DNA from: an uncultured Paracoccaceae bacterium | Lineage (GTDB): Bacteria; Pseudomonadota; Alphaproteobacteria; Rhodobacterales; Rhodobacteraceae | Assembly (NCBI GenBank): GCA_937924905.1 | Contig: CALDUK010000004.1 | Location: 1-64,000 of the forward strand | Length of the DNA stretch: 64,000 bases | Direction: 5' to 3' | Part shown: piece by piece, positions 16,476 through 24,943 of the stretch | Position numbering within the stretch: position 1 is the first letter of the stretch | Layout of the letters: every line of letters starts with the position of its first letter | Program-made: the position numbers and the translations under genes | The notes under the pieces: model-generated | The model's input: the letters and a program-made list of their open reading frames with translations, nothing else | Databases searched by the model: none | Told to the model about the DNA's origin: nothing

Positions 16476-16942
16476 CAGATGTCCTCGACGATATGATCTT
16501 CCCACTCTTCTTCCGGCACCTCAAACTCGGGCACCGTCCAGCCTTTGACAGACGCGCCCGCAGTGTGGATGGCGTTCGGGTCGTCCGAAACCAATGGATG
16601 CCAGTCGTAAAGCGGCTTCTTTTCATAAAGCAAACGATACGCACAAGTTGAGGGCATCCAATAGGCAATCTTCGAGATGTTATCCGGCGTCAATACCACG
16701 CAATCCGGCACGAATTGCAGGCGGATGTCGTATTGGGCGCAACGGCACGTCTCGCCATCAAGCAAACGACATGCCACGCGCGTAAAGGCGATCTCATGCG
16801 TGTCGGGGTCTTCAAGCTTGTTCAGGCAGCACTTGCCGCATCCATCGCACAGCGCTTCCCATTCGCGCTTGGTCATATTGGCCAGCGGCACGCGTTCCCA
16901 AAACTTGTGGCGCAGACCGTCGCGTTGGATCGGGTCGCTCAT
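16475..16942 (-). CDS. YcgN-family cysteine-cluster protein
   Basis: Protein of 155 residues. It has the conserved metal-type cysteine cluster CDGCGKCCLNKLED, then CRLLD-ETCRC-QY and DCVVLTP, which define the YcgN/UPF0260 (YkgJ-related) family. The family probably binds zinc or an Fe-S cluster; its biochemical function is not known. The C-terminal tail is acidic (EEEWEDHIVED). It overlaps ribF upstream and ltaE downstream by four bases at each end, so the three are co-translated. Confidence 0.88.
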   Translation of the reverse strand: MSDPIQRDGLRHKFWERVPLANMTKREWEALCDGCGKCCLNKLEDPDTHEIAFTRVACRLLDGETCRCAQYDIRLQFVPDCVVLTPDNISKIAYWMPSTCAYRLLYEKKPLYDWHPLVSDDPNAIHTAGASVKGWTVPEFEVPEEEWEDHIVEDI

Positions 16943-17865
16943 GCGTTTGTCAATATGATGCGCGCTTGTGCGCTGTCGGCATCCATCTGGGCAATCAACG
17001 CATCCAAGCTGTCAAATGTCTCTTCGCCGCGCAGATACGACACCAGCGCGATGCTCAGCTCGGCGCCATAAAGATCGCCTGCGAAATCAAAGACATGCGT
17101 TTCCAAGTTCGGGTGGTTTTCCCCAAACATCGGGCGTACGCCCATCGAGGCCACGCCGTCATAGTCCCCGGTATGCGGACCGGTCAAAACACGCGCTTTC
17201 ACGGCATAGACCCCAAATCTGGGCGGGTGCAGGCCATCGATGGACATATTCGCCGTCGGATAGCCCAACTCGCGACCCCGTTGGTCGCCCCGGATCACTT
17301 CGCCTTCAATCCGGTGAAGATGCCCCAGCATTTTGGCGGCTTCTTCAGGTTTCCCGTCGCTCAGCGCTTGTCGGATGCGCGTCGATGACACCGCTGTCGC
17401 ACCGCCCACAAGCTGGGCGATGGTGACGCCAAACCCGTATTTATCGCCAAATTCCTGCAACATCTCGGACGTGCCCGCGCGCCCTTTGCCAAAACAGAAA
17501 TCAGCGCCCACCGTGACATGGCGCAAACCCAGTTGCTTGTGCAGAATGTCATGGGCGAATGCCTCCGCGCTTAGGGCGGCCATACGCTCGTTAAAGGCAA
17601 GCTCATAGACATGGGCAACGCCCAGTTCTTCCAGTCTATGCGCTTTGGCATCCGCGTTCATCAGGCGGAACGGCGAGGCGTCTGGCATGAAAAACTCGCG
17701 GGGATGCGGTTCGAACGTGACCACAGCCAAAGGCGCGTCTGCGGCGGTTGCCGCAATCTGCAACACAGACTGGTGACCCCGATGCACACCATCGAAATTG
17801 CCAATCGCGGCAGTCGCCCCTTGGTCTTCGGTACTTAGGTACGTGGTGTCGCGATGGATGCGCAT
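16939..17865 (-). CDS. ribF: Bifunctional riboflavin kinase / FAD synthetase
   Basis: Protein of 308 residues. The N-terminal adenylyltransferase domain carries AAIGNFDGVHRGH (the HxGH-like site). The C-terminal kinase domain carries GYPTANM and the later YDGVASMGVRPMFG and LETHVFDF segments. It makes FMN from riboflavin, then FAD. The ATG at 17865 (MRIHRDTTYL) is preferred to a GTG seven codons upstream. It lies downstream of the MaoC gene, with about 90 bases between, and overlaps the YcgN-type gene. Confidence 0.96.
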   Translation of the reverse strand: MRIHRDTTYLSTEDQGATAAIGNFDGVHRGHQSVLQIAATAADAPLAVVTFEPHPREFFMPDASPFRLMNADAKAHRLEELGVAHVYELAFNERMAALSAEAFAHDILHKQLGLRHVTVGADFCFGKGRAGTSEMLQEFGDKYGFGVTIAQLVGGATAVSSTRIRQALSDGKPEEAAKMLGHLHRIEGEVIRGDQRGRELGYPTANMSIDGLHPPRFGVYAVKARVLTGPHTGDYDGVASMGVRPMFGENHPNLETHVFDFAGDLYGAELSIALVSYLRGEETFDSLDALIAQMDADSAQARIILTNA

Positions 17866-17955
17866 TATCTTGGCGTAGCGCGCCACAGATGTTGCCGCAA
17901 GGGGGCGATTTCTGCGTGAAAGCCGCGTCAGAAATGGTGCAGTTTCTGGCCCGTC

Positions 17956-18399
17956 TCAGTCGAACTTTGCCGATGGGGCAAGAACCGTGGCTTGGCCTTT
18001 CAGGACAGGTGTGCCGTCAACCAGACAGCGCGTGTCCAGTTGCACCCGTCGCCGCGCATGGTCGATCTTCAGCACCTTAACTTCAGCCGTCACCAAATCG
18101 CCCGGTCGAACAGGGGCCAGGAACTTCAGCGTTTGGCCCAGATACACAGTGCCATGGCCGGGCAGCTGTTCGCCAATCACCGCCGAAACCAACCCTGCCG
18201 TCAGCATCCCATGGGCAATGCGTCCCTCAAAGATTGTGTCCATCGCATAACCGTCGTCCAGATGCACCGGGTTGCGGTCTGTGGAAACCTGCGCAAACAG
18301 TTCGATATCAAGATCGGTGATTTCCTTGGTCAGCGAACGCGTCATGCCAATTTCCAGGTCTTCGATAACGATTGTGCCGCGTGGTTGGTTGTCTAGCAT
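17956..18399 (-). CDS. MaoC-family (R)-specific enoyl-CoA hydratase
   Basis: Protein of 147 residues, a single hot-dog domain. The active-site segment FAQVSTDRNPVHLDDGYA contains the Asp and His of the hydratase 2 motif, followed by RIAHGMLTAGLVS. It should hydrate trans-2-enoyl-CoA to (R)-3-hydroxyacyl-CoA, feeding polyhydroxyalkanoate or acyl-CoA assimilation pathways. The ATG at 18399 is chosen because GGAG lies eight bases before it; the in-frame ATG at 18405 is too close to that site. Confidence 0.92.
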   Translation of the reverse strand: MLDNQPRGTIVIEDLEIGMTRSLTKEITDLDIELFAQVSTDRNPVHLDDGYAMDTIFEGRIAHGMLTAGLVSAVIGEQLPGHGTVYLGQTLKFLAPVRPGDLVTAEVKVLKIDHARRRVQLDTRCLVDGTPVLKGQATVLAPSAKFD

Positions 18400-18578
18400 C
18401 GACATGGCTCCGCAATAAAAAAACGAAATACGCTCCGTTTGCGCAAATATGTTACCGTCGCGGATTGCGATTGCCAAGTGTCTTGCGCAATGAAGCAACG
18501 GAGTGTTTCCAAACACGCGCTGGCATCCGCCTGCCGCATGGATAGGTTCGGCTCACGATGCAATGGTGGGGGCCAGGC

Positions 18579-18701
18579 ATGCCGAAACGGATCAAAGATA
18601 TGCTTTTGGGTACCGCAGATGCGGTGCCCAGTGATTATGTTTTGGCTTTGATTGCCACCGTTTTGCTGATGATCGCCGTGCTTGTCGGCGCACTAAGCTA
18701 G
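18579..18701 (+). CDS. Short single-span membrane protein, 40 residues
   Basis: The frame encodes 40 residues beginning MPKRIKDMLLGTADAVPSD and continuing into a hydrophobic stretch (about residues 20-38) that ends LVGALS. A basic N-terminus plus one membrane helix is typical of real small inner-membrane proteins. A G-rich stretch (GGGGGCCAGG) precedes the ATG. The TAG stop lies inside a hairpin shared with the convergent prs gene, which supports transcription up to this point. No function is recognised. It is too short for reliable coding statistics, so it may still be chance. Confidence 0.5.
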   Translation: MPKRIKDMLLGTADAVPSDYVLALIATVLLMIAVLVGALS

Positions 18702-18717
18702 GCGCACAGTCGCCTAG
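18698..18717. terminator. Hairpin shared by the small membrane protein gene and prs
   Basis: CTAGGCG-CACAGT-CGCCTAG forms a perfect 7-bp stem. The TAG stop codons of both convergent genes lie within the two arms. There is no T-run, so any terminator would be of the intrinsic-weak or bidirectional kind. Confidence 0.55.
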
Positions 18718-19730
18718 ACCGAATACATCCCGTCGTAAATCGGCTCCAGCGTTTCATGGTCGAAAAGGCTGGATACACTTGTGCCATGCCAGATGTTCAA
18801 AATCGCCTGCGCAAACATCGGTGCCGTGGGCACAATTCTGATATTGCCCGCGGCTTTGGTCGCATCGGTCGCCTGAATGGTGTCGGTCACAACCAGGCTT
18901 TTCATGGCCGACCCCGTGACCCGTTCAATGGCGGGGCCGGACAGAACGCCGTGGCTGATATAGGCGTGCACTTCCCTAGCACCGGCCTCCATCAAGGTTT
19001 CGGCCCCTTTGCACAGCGTGCCTGCGGTATCCACAATGTCATCGACGACGATGCAGACCCGGTCTTTGACGTCGCCGATCACGGTCATTTCCGCGATTTC
19101 GCCCGGCTTTTCGCGGCGTTTATCGACAATCGACAAAGGCGCACCGATCCGCTGCGCCAGTTCACGTGCGCGCGCAACACCGCCGACATCGGGCGAAACG
19201 ATGGTGACCTGATCCATCTGATCTTTGAACACGTGTTTCACATCCAGCGCAAAGATCGGCGCTGCGTAAAGATTGTCGACGGGGATATCGAAAAAACCCT
19301 GTATCTGCGCGGCGTGCAAGTCCATCGTCAGCACCCGCTCGATCCCAGCGCTTACCATCATATTTGCCACCAGCTTGGCGGTGATCGGTGTGCGCGCTTT
19401 GGTGCGGCGGTCTTGGCGCGCGTACCCAAAATACGGAATCACCGCCGTAATCCGCTGCGCGCTTGAACGGCGCAGCGCATCGGCCATGATCAAAAGTTCC
19501 ATCAAATTGTCATTGGCCGGGTTCGACGTGGATTGCAGGATGAACATGTCTTCGCCGCGGACGTTTTCGAACACTTCGACGAAAATCTCGCCATCGTTGA
19601 ACCGTTCGACCCGCGCATCCACCAAGCCCACGTTGACGCCGCGATGCATCGACATGCGGCGCGCGACGGATTTCGCAAGTCCCTTATTGGCGTTTCCGGA
19701 TATTATCTTCGGTTCGTCAATCTGAGGCAT
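18714..19730 (-). CDS. prs: Ribose-phosphate pyrophosphokinase
   Basis: Protein of 338 residues. It makes PRPP from ribose 5-phosphate and ATP for purine, pyrimidine, His, Trp and NAD synthesis. Seen: [17 protein letters not shown] at the N-terminus, [11 protein letters not shown] (metal/ribose site), [14 protein letters not shown], and the PRPP-binding loop [12 protein letters not shown]. The ATG at 19730 is chosen because the ten residues before it are not family-like. Nearby hpt and guaA (about 39 kb away and 32 kb away) draw on the same PRPP and purine pools but are not in the same transcript. Confidence 0.96.
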   Translation of the reverse strand: MPQIDEPKIISGNANKGLAKSVARRMSMHRGVNVGLVDARVERFNDGEIFVEVFENVRGEDMFILQSTSNPANDNLMELLIMADALRRSSAQRITAVIPYFGYARQDRRTKARTPITAKLVANMMVSAGIERVLTMDLHAAQIQGFFDIPVDNLYAAPIFALDVKHVFKDQMDQVTIVSPDVGGVARARELAQRIGAPLSIVDKRREKPGEIAEMTVIGDVKDRVCIVVDDIVDTAGTLCKGAETLMEAGAREVHAYISHGVLSGPAIERVTGSAMKSLVVTDTIQATDATKAAGNIRIVPTAPMFAQAILNIWHGTSVSSLFDHETLEPIYDGMYSV

Positions 19731-19839
19731 TGGAAGCACTGTCCTTGATGACCCGTTCACCTTAACGGATTCGTAACGTTGACACCGCTTAGCACGGGCA
19801 TAGGTTCAGGCAAACACGGACTTCCGGGAGGCCGCCAAA

Positions 19840-20439
19840 ATGGCTCACATTGATTACTACCTATCGACGATTTCTCCGAACTGCTATCTTGCCGGCACAC
19901 GACAGGCCGAGATCGCAGCCAAACACGGCGCGACGATCACCTATAAGCCGCTCGATATCATGGGGCTGTTTTCGCGCACCGGCGGCGTGCCGCCCGGCCA
20001 GCGTCACCAATCAAGACAGGAATACCGCCTGCTTGAAATGGAACGTGCTTCGAAACTGACGGGCTTGCCGTTAAACCTGAAACCCGCGCATTGGCCAACC
20101 AACCCGGCCCCGTCCTCTTATGCGATGATTGCCGCGCAAAACGCAGGCGGCGGCGATATGGCTGCGCTTGTCTTTGCCATCACGCGTGCGGTTTGGGCAG
20201 AAGAACGCGACATTGCTGACGAAGACGTGGTCAAAGACTGCCTTTCCGCCAGCGGGTTTGACCCCGAACTTGCAGACAGCGGTTTGCTGTCGGGGGCCGA
20301 AACATACGAAGCCAATCTGGAAAGCGCGGTCAACGCTGGTGTCTTCGGCGCGCCGTTCTTCATCCTGGATGATGGCGCACGGTTCTGGGGGCAGGACCGT
20401 TTGGAACAGCTAGACATGCATCTAGCAGGCAATCTGTAA
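19840..20439 (+). CDS. 2-hydroxychromene-2-carboxylate isomerase-like (GST kappa / DsbA-fold)
   Basis: Protein of 199 residues. The thioredoxin-like start MAHIDYYLSTISPNCYLAG corresponds to the FDFxSPxxY region of HCCA isomerases, and KPLDIMGLF with the C-terminal NAGVFGAPFFILDDGARFWGQDRL are characteristic. The usual reaction is glutathione-dependent isomerisation in naphthalene breakdown, but in marine bacteria without that pathway the true substrate is often unknown. GGGAGG lies before the ATG. Two bases separate it from the hydrolase gene that follows. Confidence 0.85.
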   Translation: MAHIDYYLSTISPNCYLAGTRQAEIAAKHGATITYKPLDIMGLFSRTGGVPPGQRHQSRQEYRLLEMERASKLTGLPLNLKPAHWPTNPAPSSYAMIAAQNAGGGDMAALVFAITRAVWAEERDIADEDVVKDCLSASGFDPELADSGLLSGAETYEANLESAVNAGVFGAPFFILDDGARFWGQDRLEQLDMHLAGNL

Positions 20440-20441
20440 GC

Positions 20442-21212
20442 ATGGCCGTAAAGTCCCCCTTGGCCTTGATCCATTGTGCATTGGGGCGGGCGTCGAATTG
20501 GCGCCCGTTCCTCAATGCATTGGAACGCCCGGTGTCCCCGTTGCTGATAGAACTTCCGGGGCACGGGTTGGCCGAAGATTATGACCCGTCACGGGATTTC
20601 GCAGATCAAGCGATTGAAATCGCGATTGACGAAATGCCGTCCGACCCGGTGCCGTTAATCGGTCACTCCTATGGGGCGGCGCTGGCGTTGCGGCTGGCGG
20701 TCGAACGTCCGTACCGGGTCTCATCACTTGTTTTGATCGAACCAGTTTTTTTCGCGGCTGTCAAAGGCCGGTGGGCGTTTGAGAAGATCGAACGCGACTT
20801 GGCCTCATTTGCGAAACGCATGTCCTCGGCCGAACATGCGACGGCCGCGAAAGAGTTTCACGCCATCTGGGGCGACGGCAGATCGTGGGGCGATTTAACG
20901 CCGGACCAGCGCGCCTATATCGTAGATCGCATTCCGCTAATTCCGCCGGGCGACACTTTGATCGTGCAGGATCGTTCGAACATCCTAAGTCCGGGGCGTC
21001 TTGAAGACCTGGAAATGCCAGTGACGTTCGTTGATGGCGGCGACTCGCACCCGTCCATTCCTGAAATCATAAGCACCCTCGGTGATCGTATTCCAAACGC
21101 TGAATGGGTGACGGTGCCGGACGCGGGCCATATGGTGCCGATCACGCACCCCGAACGTGTGGTCGAAGCGATTGGTCAAAGGTTGTTCGCAGAACCGGCA
21201 AAGCTTGACTAG
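20442..21212 (+). CDS. Alpha/beta-fold hydrolase
   Basis: Protein of 256 residues. The nucleophile elbow is GHSYGAAL (Ser). A late Asp occurs in VTFVDGGDSH and the catalytic His in DAGHMVPITHPE. The fold is of the MhpC/BioH-like group with a small cap. The substrate cannot be read from sequence. It directly follows the HCCA isomerase-like gene and is almost certainly co-transcribed with it, which could hint at a shared aromatic or thioester pathway. Confidence 0.9.
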   Translation: MAVKSPLALIHCALGRASNWRPFLNALERPVSPLLIELPGHGLAEDYDPSRDFADQAIEIAIDEMPSDPVPLIGHSYGAALALRLAVERPYRVSSLVLIEPVFFAAVKGRWAFEKIERDLASFAKRMSSAEHATAAKEFHAIWGDGRSWGDLTPDQRAYIVDRIPLIPPGDTLIVQDRSNILSPGRLEDLEMPVTFVDGGDSHPSIPEIISTLGDRIPNAEWVTVPDAGHMVPITHPERVVEAIGQRLFAEPAKLD

Positions 21213-21296
21213 CGGCAAGACTTAGATCAGCGGGCCGGATGTCCCGGGCCGAGCGCAAAACACGGCGATACAAATCCGGTCGTCTTTTTGGCAGGC

Positions 21297-21761
21297 TCAG
21301 AATGCTTTGCGAAAGATGACCTTGTCGTCGCCTGGCGCCCAGAAATCGCGAACGCGCGCTTCTTCATCATACCCGTTCCGTGCATAGAACCTGCGCGCCA
21401 GCGCAAAGTCACTGGTTCCGGATGTGTCCACGACCAGAATACGCTGTCCACTGGCTTTCAGATGCGCCTCGGTCGCGGCGACAAGTGCAGTGCCCACCCC
21501 CCGACCTTGCACATCAGGGCGGACAGCAAGGGCCAGCATATTCCAGGTGCCATCCGCCAGTTCTTCGGGCGCTGTGTAACTGAACCCAACCGTGTCACCG
21601 CCCAGGTGACAAGTCAGCCAGAGGGCGTTCGTTTCGCCCGCCAGGGAAGGGGCCAGCATATCGGCCAGCATGTCGCCGGGAAATAAACCTGTTTCATCAA
21701 GAACGGTCTTCAGCCCGTCGATGTCTTCTTTGGTGGTGGGGGTGATGCTTGGTTCTGTCAT
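21297..21761 (-). CDS. GNAT-family N-acetyltransferase
   Basis: Protein of 154 residues. The acetyl-CoA-binding motif A reads [15 protein letters not shown], matching the Q/RxxGxG/A rule. The C-terminal [17 protein letters not shown] is the usual motif B region. The acceptor is unknown. Its start overlaps the tpiA stop by four bases (ATGA), so it is translated from the tpiA message. Confidence 0.9.
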   Translation of the reverse strand: MTEPSITPTTKEDIDGLKTVLDETGLFPGDMLADMLAPSLAGETNALWLTCHLGGDTVGFSYTAPEELADGTWNMLALAVRPDVQGRGVGTALVAATEAHLKASGQRILVVDTSGTSDFALARRFYARNGYDEEARVRDFWAPGDDKVIFRKAF

Positions 21762-22495
21762 GCCAGTGCGCCAACAATCCCGCCAAAATCCGCCGCTTTC
21801 AAAGATGCGCCGCCAACAAGCGCGCCATCAACATTTGAAACGCCGAATATTTCGGCCGCATTCGATGGTTTGACAGACCCACCATACAACAAACGCATGC
21901 CTGCAGCTTCGCCCGAAAACCGGGCGCTTAGCCGGGCGCGAATATCGTCATGCACCTCGCCAATTTCGGCCAGCGTCGGCACCTTTCCAGTTCCAATCGC
22001 CCAGACCGGTTCATACGCTACAACGGTATTTGCCGCTGTCGCCCCGTCTGGGATCGAACCCGCCAATTGTCCACCGACGATGTCCAACGTGCGGCCCGCG
22101 TCGCGCTCGTCCAGCGTTTCTCCGACACAGATGATCGCAATCAACCCGGCCCGCCAGGCGGCTTCGGCCTTGGCCCGCACTACGGCGTCGCTTTCGCCAT
22201 GATCCGCGCGTCGCTCGGAATGGCCGACAATTACATATGCGCCGCCCGCATCGGCAATCATCCCGGCCGAGACATCACCGGTATGCGCGCCGCTTTCATT
22301 GGGGTGGCAATCCTGCGCGCCGGTGGCAATCGCTGTGCCTTCGGCGCGGGCAGACAGACGCGACAAAAGCGTCGCAGGTGGACAGATCAAAACGTCACAA
22401 CCCGGGGCAGGGTGAGCCGACGCCAAAGCGTCAATCTCGGCCAAAGTGGCCTCTAGCCCGTTCATTTTCCAGTTTCCGGCGGCAAGTTTCTTCAT
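21758..22495 (-). CDS. tpiA: Triosephosphate isomerase
   Basis: Protein of 245 residues, normal length. It interconverts dihydroxyacetone phosphate and glyceraldehyde 3-phosphate. Active-site landmarks: AAGNWKMNG with Lys at the N-terminus, IVGHSERR (His), [13 protein letters not shown] (catalytic Glu and loop 6), and [12 protein letters not shown] (phosphate site). Followed by the overlapping GNAT gene. Confidence 0.97.
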   Translation of the reverse strand: MKKLAAGNWKMNGLEATLAEIDALASAHPAPGCDVLICPPATLLSRLSARAEGTAIATGAQDCHPNESGAHTGDVSAGMIADAGGAYVIVGHSERRADHGESDAVVRAKAEAAWRAGLIAIICVGETLDERDAGRTLDIVGGQLAGSIPDGATAANTVVAYEPVWAIGTGKVPTLAEIGEVHDDIRARLSARFSGEAAGMRLLYGGSVKPSNAAEIFGVSNVDGALVGGASLKAADFGGIVGALA

Positions 22496-22583
22496 GTCAG
22501 CGTCTCCATTTCGGACCAGAGGTCGATGAAGCCAGACAAAAGGTCAAGCGCGAAGGCGTCACGGCGTAAACATGACCTGCAGT

Positions 22584-22967
22584 TCAGGATTTTTTGGCAC
22601 CCTCAGCGGCCAGTTCTTCGATGTCTTTGAACTTGATCGATTCCCCGCACCCGCAGGCATCGGCGACATTCGGGTTCCGAAACTTGAAACCGCTTTCCAA
22701 AAGCGAGGTTTCATAGTCAATTTCGGTGCCGAACAAAAACATTTGGGCCATGGGCGCAATCATCACCCGGGCACCGTCCTGTTCGACCACCTCGTCATTC
22801 GGGTCAATCGCGTCGGCATAATCCATGGTGTATTCCATGCCCGCACAGCCGCCTTTCTTGACGCCAATGCGCAGCCCCTTGTGCCCGTCCTTGTCCATCA
22901 GTCGCGCAATATGCTTGACCGCAGCGGGGGTGATCGTGACGGGCGATTTTCCGGGAACACCGAACAT
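22584..22967 (-). CDS. IscA/HesB-type iron-sulfur assembly protein
   Basis: Protein of 127 residues. The three cluster-binding cysteines are visible in the family pattern: KKGGCAGMEY and then VADACGCGESI near the C-terminus. It delivers Fe-S clusters to target proteins. The ATG at 22967 has GGAG six bases upstream, whereas the longer frame would need a TTG overlapping that site. The length is slightly above the usual 107-120 residues because of a charged tail (EELAAEGAKKS). It lies on the same strand as the SufT-like gene at 24460, with the DUF3307/SatD pair between them. Confidence 0.93.
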   Translation of the reverse strand: MFGVPGKSPVTITPAAVKHIARLMDKDGHKGLRIGVKKGGCAGMEYTMDYADAIDPNDEVVEQDGARVMIAPMAQMFLFGTEIDYETSLLESGFKFRNPNVADACGCGESIKFKDIEELAAEGAKKS

Positions 22968-22994
22968 GTCATTCTCCAAGATACAAAAGGCAAA

Positions 22995-23717
22995 CTAAGG
23001 TCTGGCCACGTCGATTCCAAGAGACGGCAGCGCATTCACCAAAAGTAGCACCGTCCATGTGACCGCCATAGCCCATCCAAACGAGGCCAGCGTGCCGACA
23101 ATCACATATTCACCCGCGCGTTGGTCTTTCGACGTCGTGTCGAACCGCAGAACCGACTTGGCCGTGATCAGAAATCCAATACCCAAAGGCTGACCGGCCA
23201 CGATCAGCATGAAAATGGTGGCGCGTTCCAGAAACCCGATCAACCGCCCGCCATTGCGCAATCCCTGCGGCATTTCCGTTTCGCTCGCCCATGGCCCAAC
23301 CAAAAGTGCGACAGCATGGCCACCGGCGACGGTGACCAGAATGAACGCGGCCACAAGCCCCATCAGCCCCGGCATCCAAATGGTTTCGGCCCAAAGACCA
23401 AGGGCAAAAAGGTCAGGAAACAGAAAGGCAATCGCCCATATCGAAATCAGATGCGCGGCCTGATCCCCAAGATAGGCCCAAAGCCGTGGGGGCAGGGCAT
23501 AGGCTTTGACGATATCAATCGCCACATGCACCACCGCCAGCGCCACAAGGGGCCAGGCATCGACCTGCCCCAGCGTGATCATCGCGGTAATCATGACGAT
23601 TGACCCGTGAATGAAAAGCGTTCCGGGCTGGCGCTTTGACGCGACCATCCTGCTTGTTTGAAACAAGAAATCTGCCGCCGCATGGGCCAGCAAAAGGGCA
23701 ACAAAGGTGTCAAGCAT
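22995..23717 (-). CDS. DUF3307 membrane protein
   Basis: Protein of 240 residues. The DUF3307 signature occupies the first 110 residues: LLLAHAAADFLFQTSRMVASKR, then HGSIVMITA and VHVAIDIVKAY, a run of short helices with conserved His and Asp. About seven hydrophobic segments follow overall. The ATG at 23717 overlaps the end of the SatD-like gene by eight bases. DUF3307 proteins are frequently encoded beside SatD proteins; no biochemical function is established. The buried His/Asp residues could bind metal or a nucleotide. Confidence 0.88.
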   Translation of the reverse strand: MLDTFVALLLAHAAADFLFQTSRMVASKRQPGTLFIHGSIVMITAMITLGQVDAWPLVALAVVHVAIDIVKAYALPPRLWAYLGDQAAHLISIWAIAFLFPDLFALGLWAETIWMPGLMGLVAAFILVTVAGGHAVALLVGPWASETEMPQGLRNGGRLIGFLERATIFMLIVAGQPLGIGFLITAKSVLRFDTTSKDQRAGEYVIVGTLASFGWAMAVTWTVLLLVNALPSLGIDVARP

Positions 23718-24375
23718 GGTCGTGTTCCGCGTATTTTGCGGCCAAATCGGCCTCAAGGAAAGCCAAGGCCTTGATCACAGCGTCTTTGCCTGCGGCTTTC
23801 AAGGATTTGGTAACGGTCTGGCGCGACTTGCCAAGGCGTGCTGCGGCGTCAGAATAGCTAAGCTCGTCAGAATAGGGGTTCAAATACAGCAAAACCGCTT
23901 CGGCCTGAGCGGATGTCCAGCCTTTCGAAATCTCGTCCAGCAAGACGCCCACAGACGCCTCGGCCCCCATATCCCAATGGGCCAGCTTGATACCGTCTTT
24001 TGAAGCGCGGTTCTTCAGGATCTCCAGCTCACGACCAGAGGCAACAAACCGGGGGTGATTGGTATGGTTTAGATCGTCAGGCGGCGCGGTTTCGATCATC
24101 CCGACCGAAATCGAGATATACGTATCCAATCCGCTGCGCAGAGACATCAGTTTCGCCCGAACCGCCAGCGCCGACCGAAGCGCATGTTCGGGATGAAGAA
24201 CAACCAGTTGCCAGCCATCGCCGCTTTGCCGTGTAAAGTTTGCCCCCAGCCATGTTTGTTCGCCCACGAAGGCGGCGAGGGAAAGGAAGACTTGGTCAAT
24301 GTCCGGCAGAGCTATTTTTGTCGAACCGACAAGATCACCGCTGACCACAGCTATGGGGGTAGGATATGTCGTCAT
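23710..24375 (-). CDS. SatD-family protein (nucleotidyl-cyclase-like domain plus HTH)
   Basis: Protein of 221 residues. Residues about 5-115 look like a class III nucleotidyl cyclase domain: VVSGDLVGSTKI at the first metal-Asp position, RQSGDGWQLVV at the second, then ALRSALAVRAKL and YISISVG. That similarity is by eye. The C-terminal part (SYSDAAARLGKSRQTVTKSLKAAG) is a helix-turn-helix. It sits upstream of and overlaps the DUF3307 gene. The ATG directly abuts an 18-bp dyad with two further copies, so it may bind its own promoter. There is no ordinary ribosome-binding site, suggesting a leaderless message. Confidence 0.82.
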   Translation of the reverse strand: MTTYPTPIAVVSGDLVGSTKIALPDIDQVFLSLAAFVGEQTWLGANFTRQSGDGWQLVVLHPEHALRSALAVRAKLMSLRSGLDTYISISVGMIETAPPDDLNHTNHPRFVASGRELEILKNRASKDGIKLAHWDMGAEASVGVLLDEISKGWTSAQAEAVLLYLNPYSDELSYSDAAARLGKSRQTVTKSLKAAGKDAVIKALAFLEADLAAKYAEHDHA

Positions 24376-24452
24376 GCACCCATTTTAGGCTGCAAATTTA
24401 AAAACGCAACCTATTTAGGGTGCGTTATGCGAATGCACCCAAATCCGGGCGC
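24376..24452. promoter_or_regulatory. Three-copy operator array upstream of the SatD-like gene
   Basis: Three 18-bp dyads of the form GCA-N-CC-N6-GG-N-TGC start at 24376, 24406 and 24435. The first two are exact; the third ends CGC in place of TGC. Centre-to-centre spacing is 30 and 29 bp, close to three helical turns, as expected for a regulator binding one DNA face. Confidence 0.7.
24384..24411 (-). promoter_or_regulatory. Candidate leaderless promoter of the SatD-like gene
   Basis: On the minus strand TTGCGT (24406-24411) and TAAAAT (24384-24389) are 16 bases apart, and the ATG begins eight bases after the -10 element. Transcription would therefore start at or next to the ATG. Operator copies 1 and 2 cover the -10 and -35 elements. 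Confidence 0.5.
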
Positions 24453-24459
24453 GGGACGC

Positions 24460-24825
24460 TTACATAAAGCCCAGCTCCAACCGCGCCTCATCCGACATCA
24501 TCTCCATGCCCCAAGGCGGTTCCCATGTCAGTTCGACATCAACCTGCTTGACGCCCGGCAATGGCTCGATCGCATCAGCCACCCAGCCCGGCATCTCACC
24601 GGCGACAGGACAGCCCGGGGCAGTCAGGGTCATAATCACATCGACCGCGCCGTCATCCGAAATTTCAATCGTATAAATCAGCCCAAGATCAAAGATATTC
24701 ACAGGGATCTCGGGGTCGAACACCGACCGGCAGGCTTCGACAATCGTTTCGTGCAACGGATGGTCGGTCGACGACGGCTTGATCAGCGGCGTGCCTTCCA
24801 TCGGCTCAGAATGTTCTGCGGTCAT
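24460..24825 (-). CDS. SufT-like MIP18-family Fe-S assembly protein
   Basis: Protein of 121 residues. The DUF59/MIP18 core is seen as SVFDPEIPVNIFDLGLIYTI, then TLTAPGCPVAGEMPGWV with the conserved Cys, and a closing ELTWEPPWG...MSDEARLELG. It acts in Fe-S cluster maturation, as SufT does. The gene points the same way as the IscA-type gene; without the SatD/DUF3307 pair the two would be neighbours. It is divergent from tgt with about 118 bases between starts. Confidence 0.92.
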   Translation of the reverse strand: MTAEHSEPMEGTPLIKPSSTDHPLHETIVEACRSVFDPEIPVNIFDLGLIYTIEISDDGAVDVIMTLTAPGCPVAGEMPGWVADAIEPLPGVKQVDVELTWEPPWGMEMMSDEARLELGFM

Positions 24826-24943
24826 TGGGACGTCCCTGAATTACTTGAGTGATTATATAGGGATTGTCCAAGGGCAGTAAAGGCCAGCCGCATCTACCCG
24901 AACGGGTGTTGCGAGTGCGGCCCGGCCTGTCTATGGCAAAGGC

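Noticed and set aside
17830-17844. GGTACTTAGGTACG inside ribF as a second copy of the ppk2 palindrome
   Set aside because: It lies in coding sequence and the dyad is imperfect; chance similarity is more likely.
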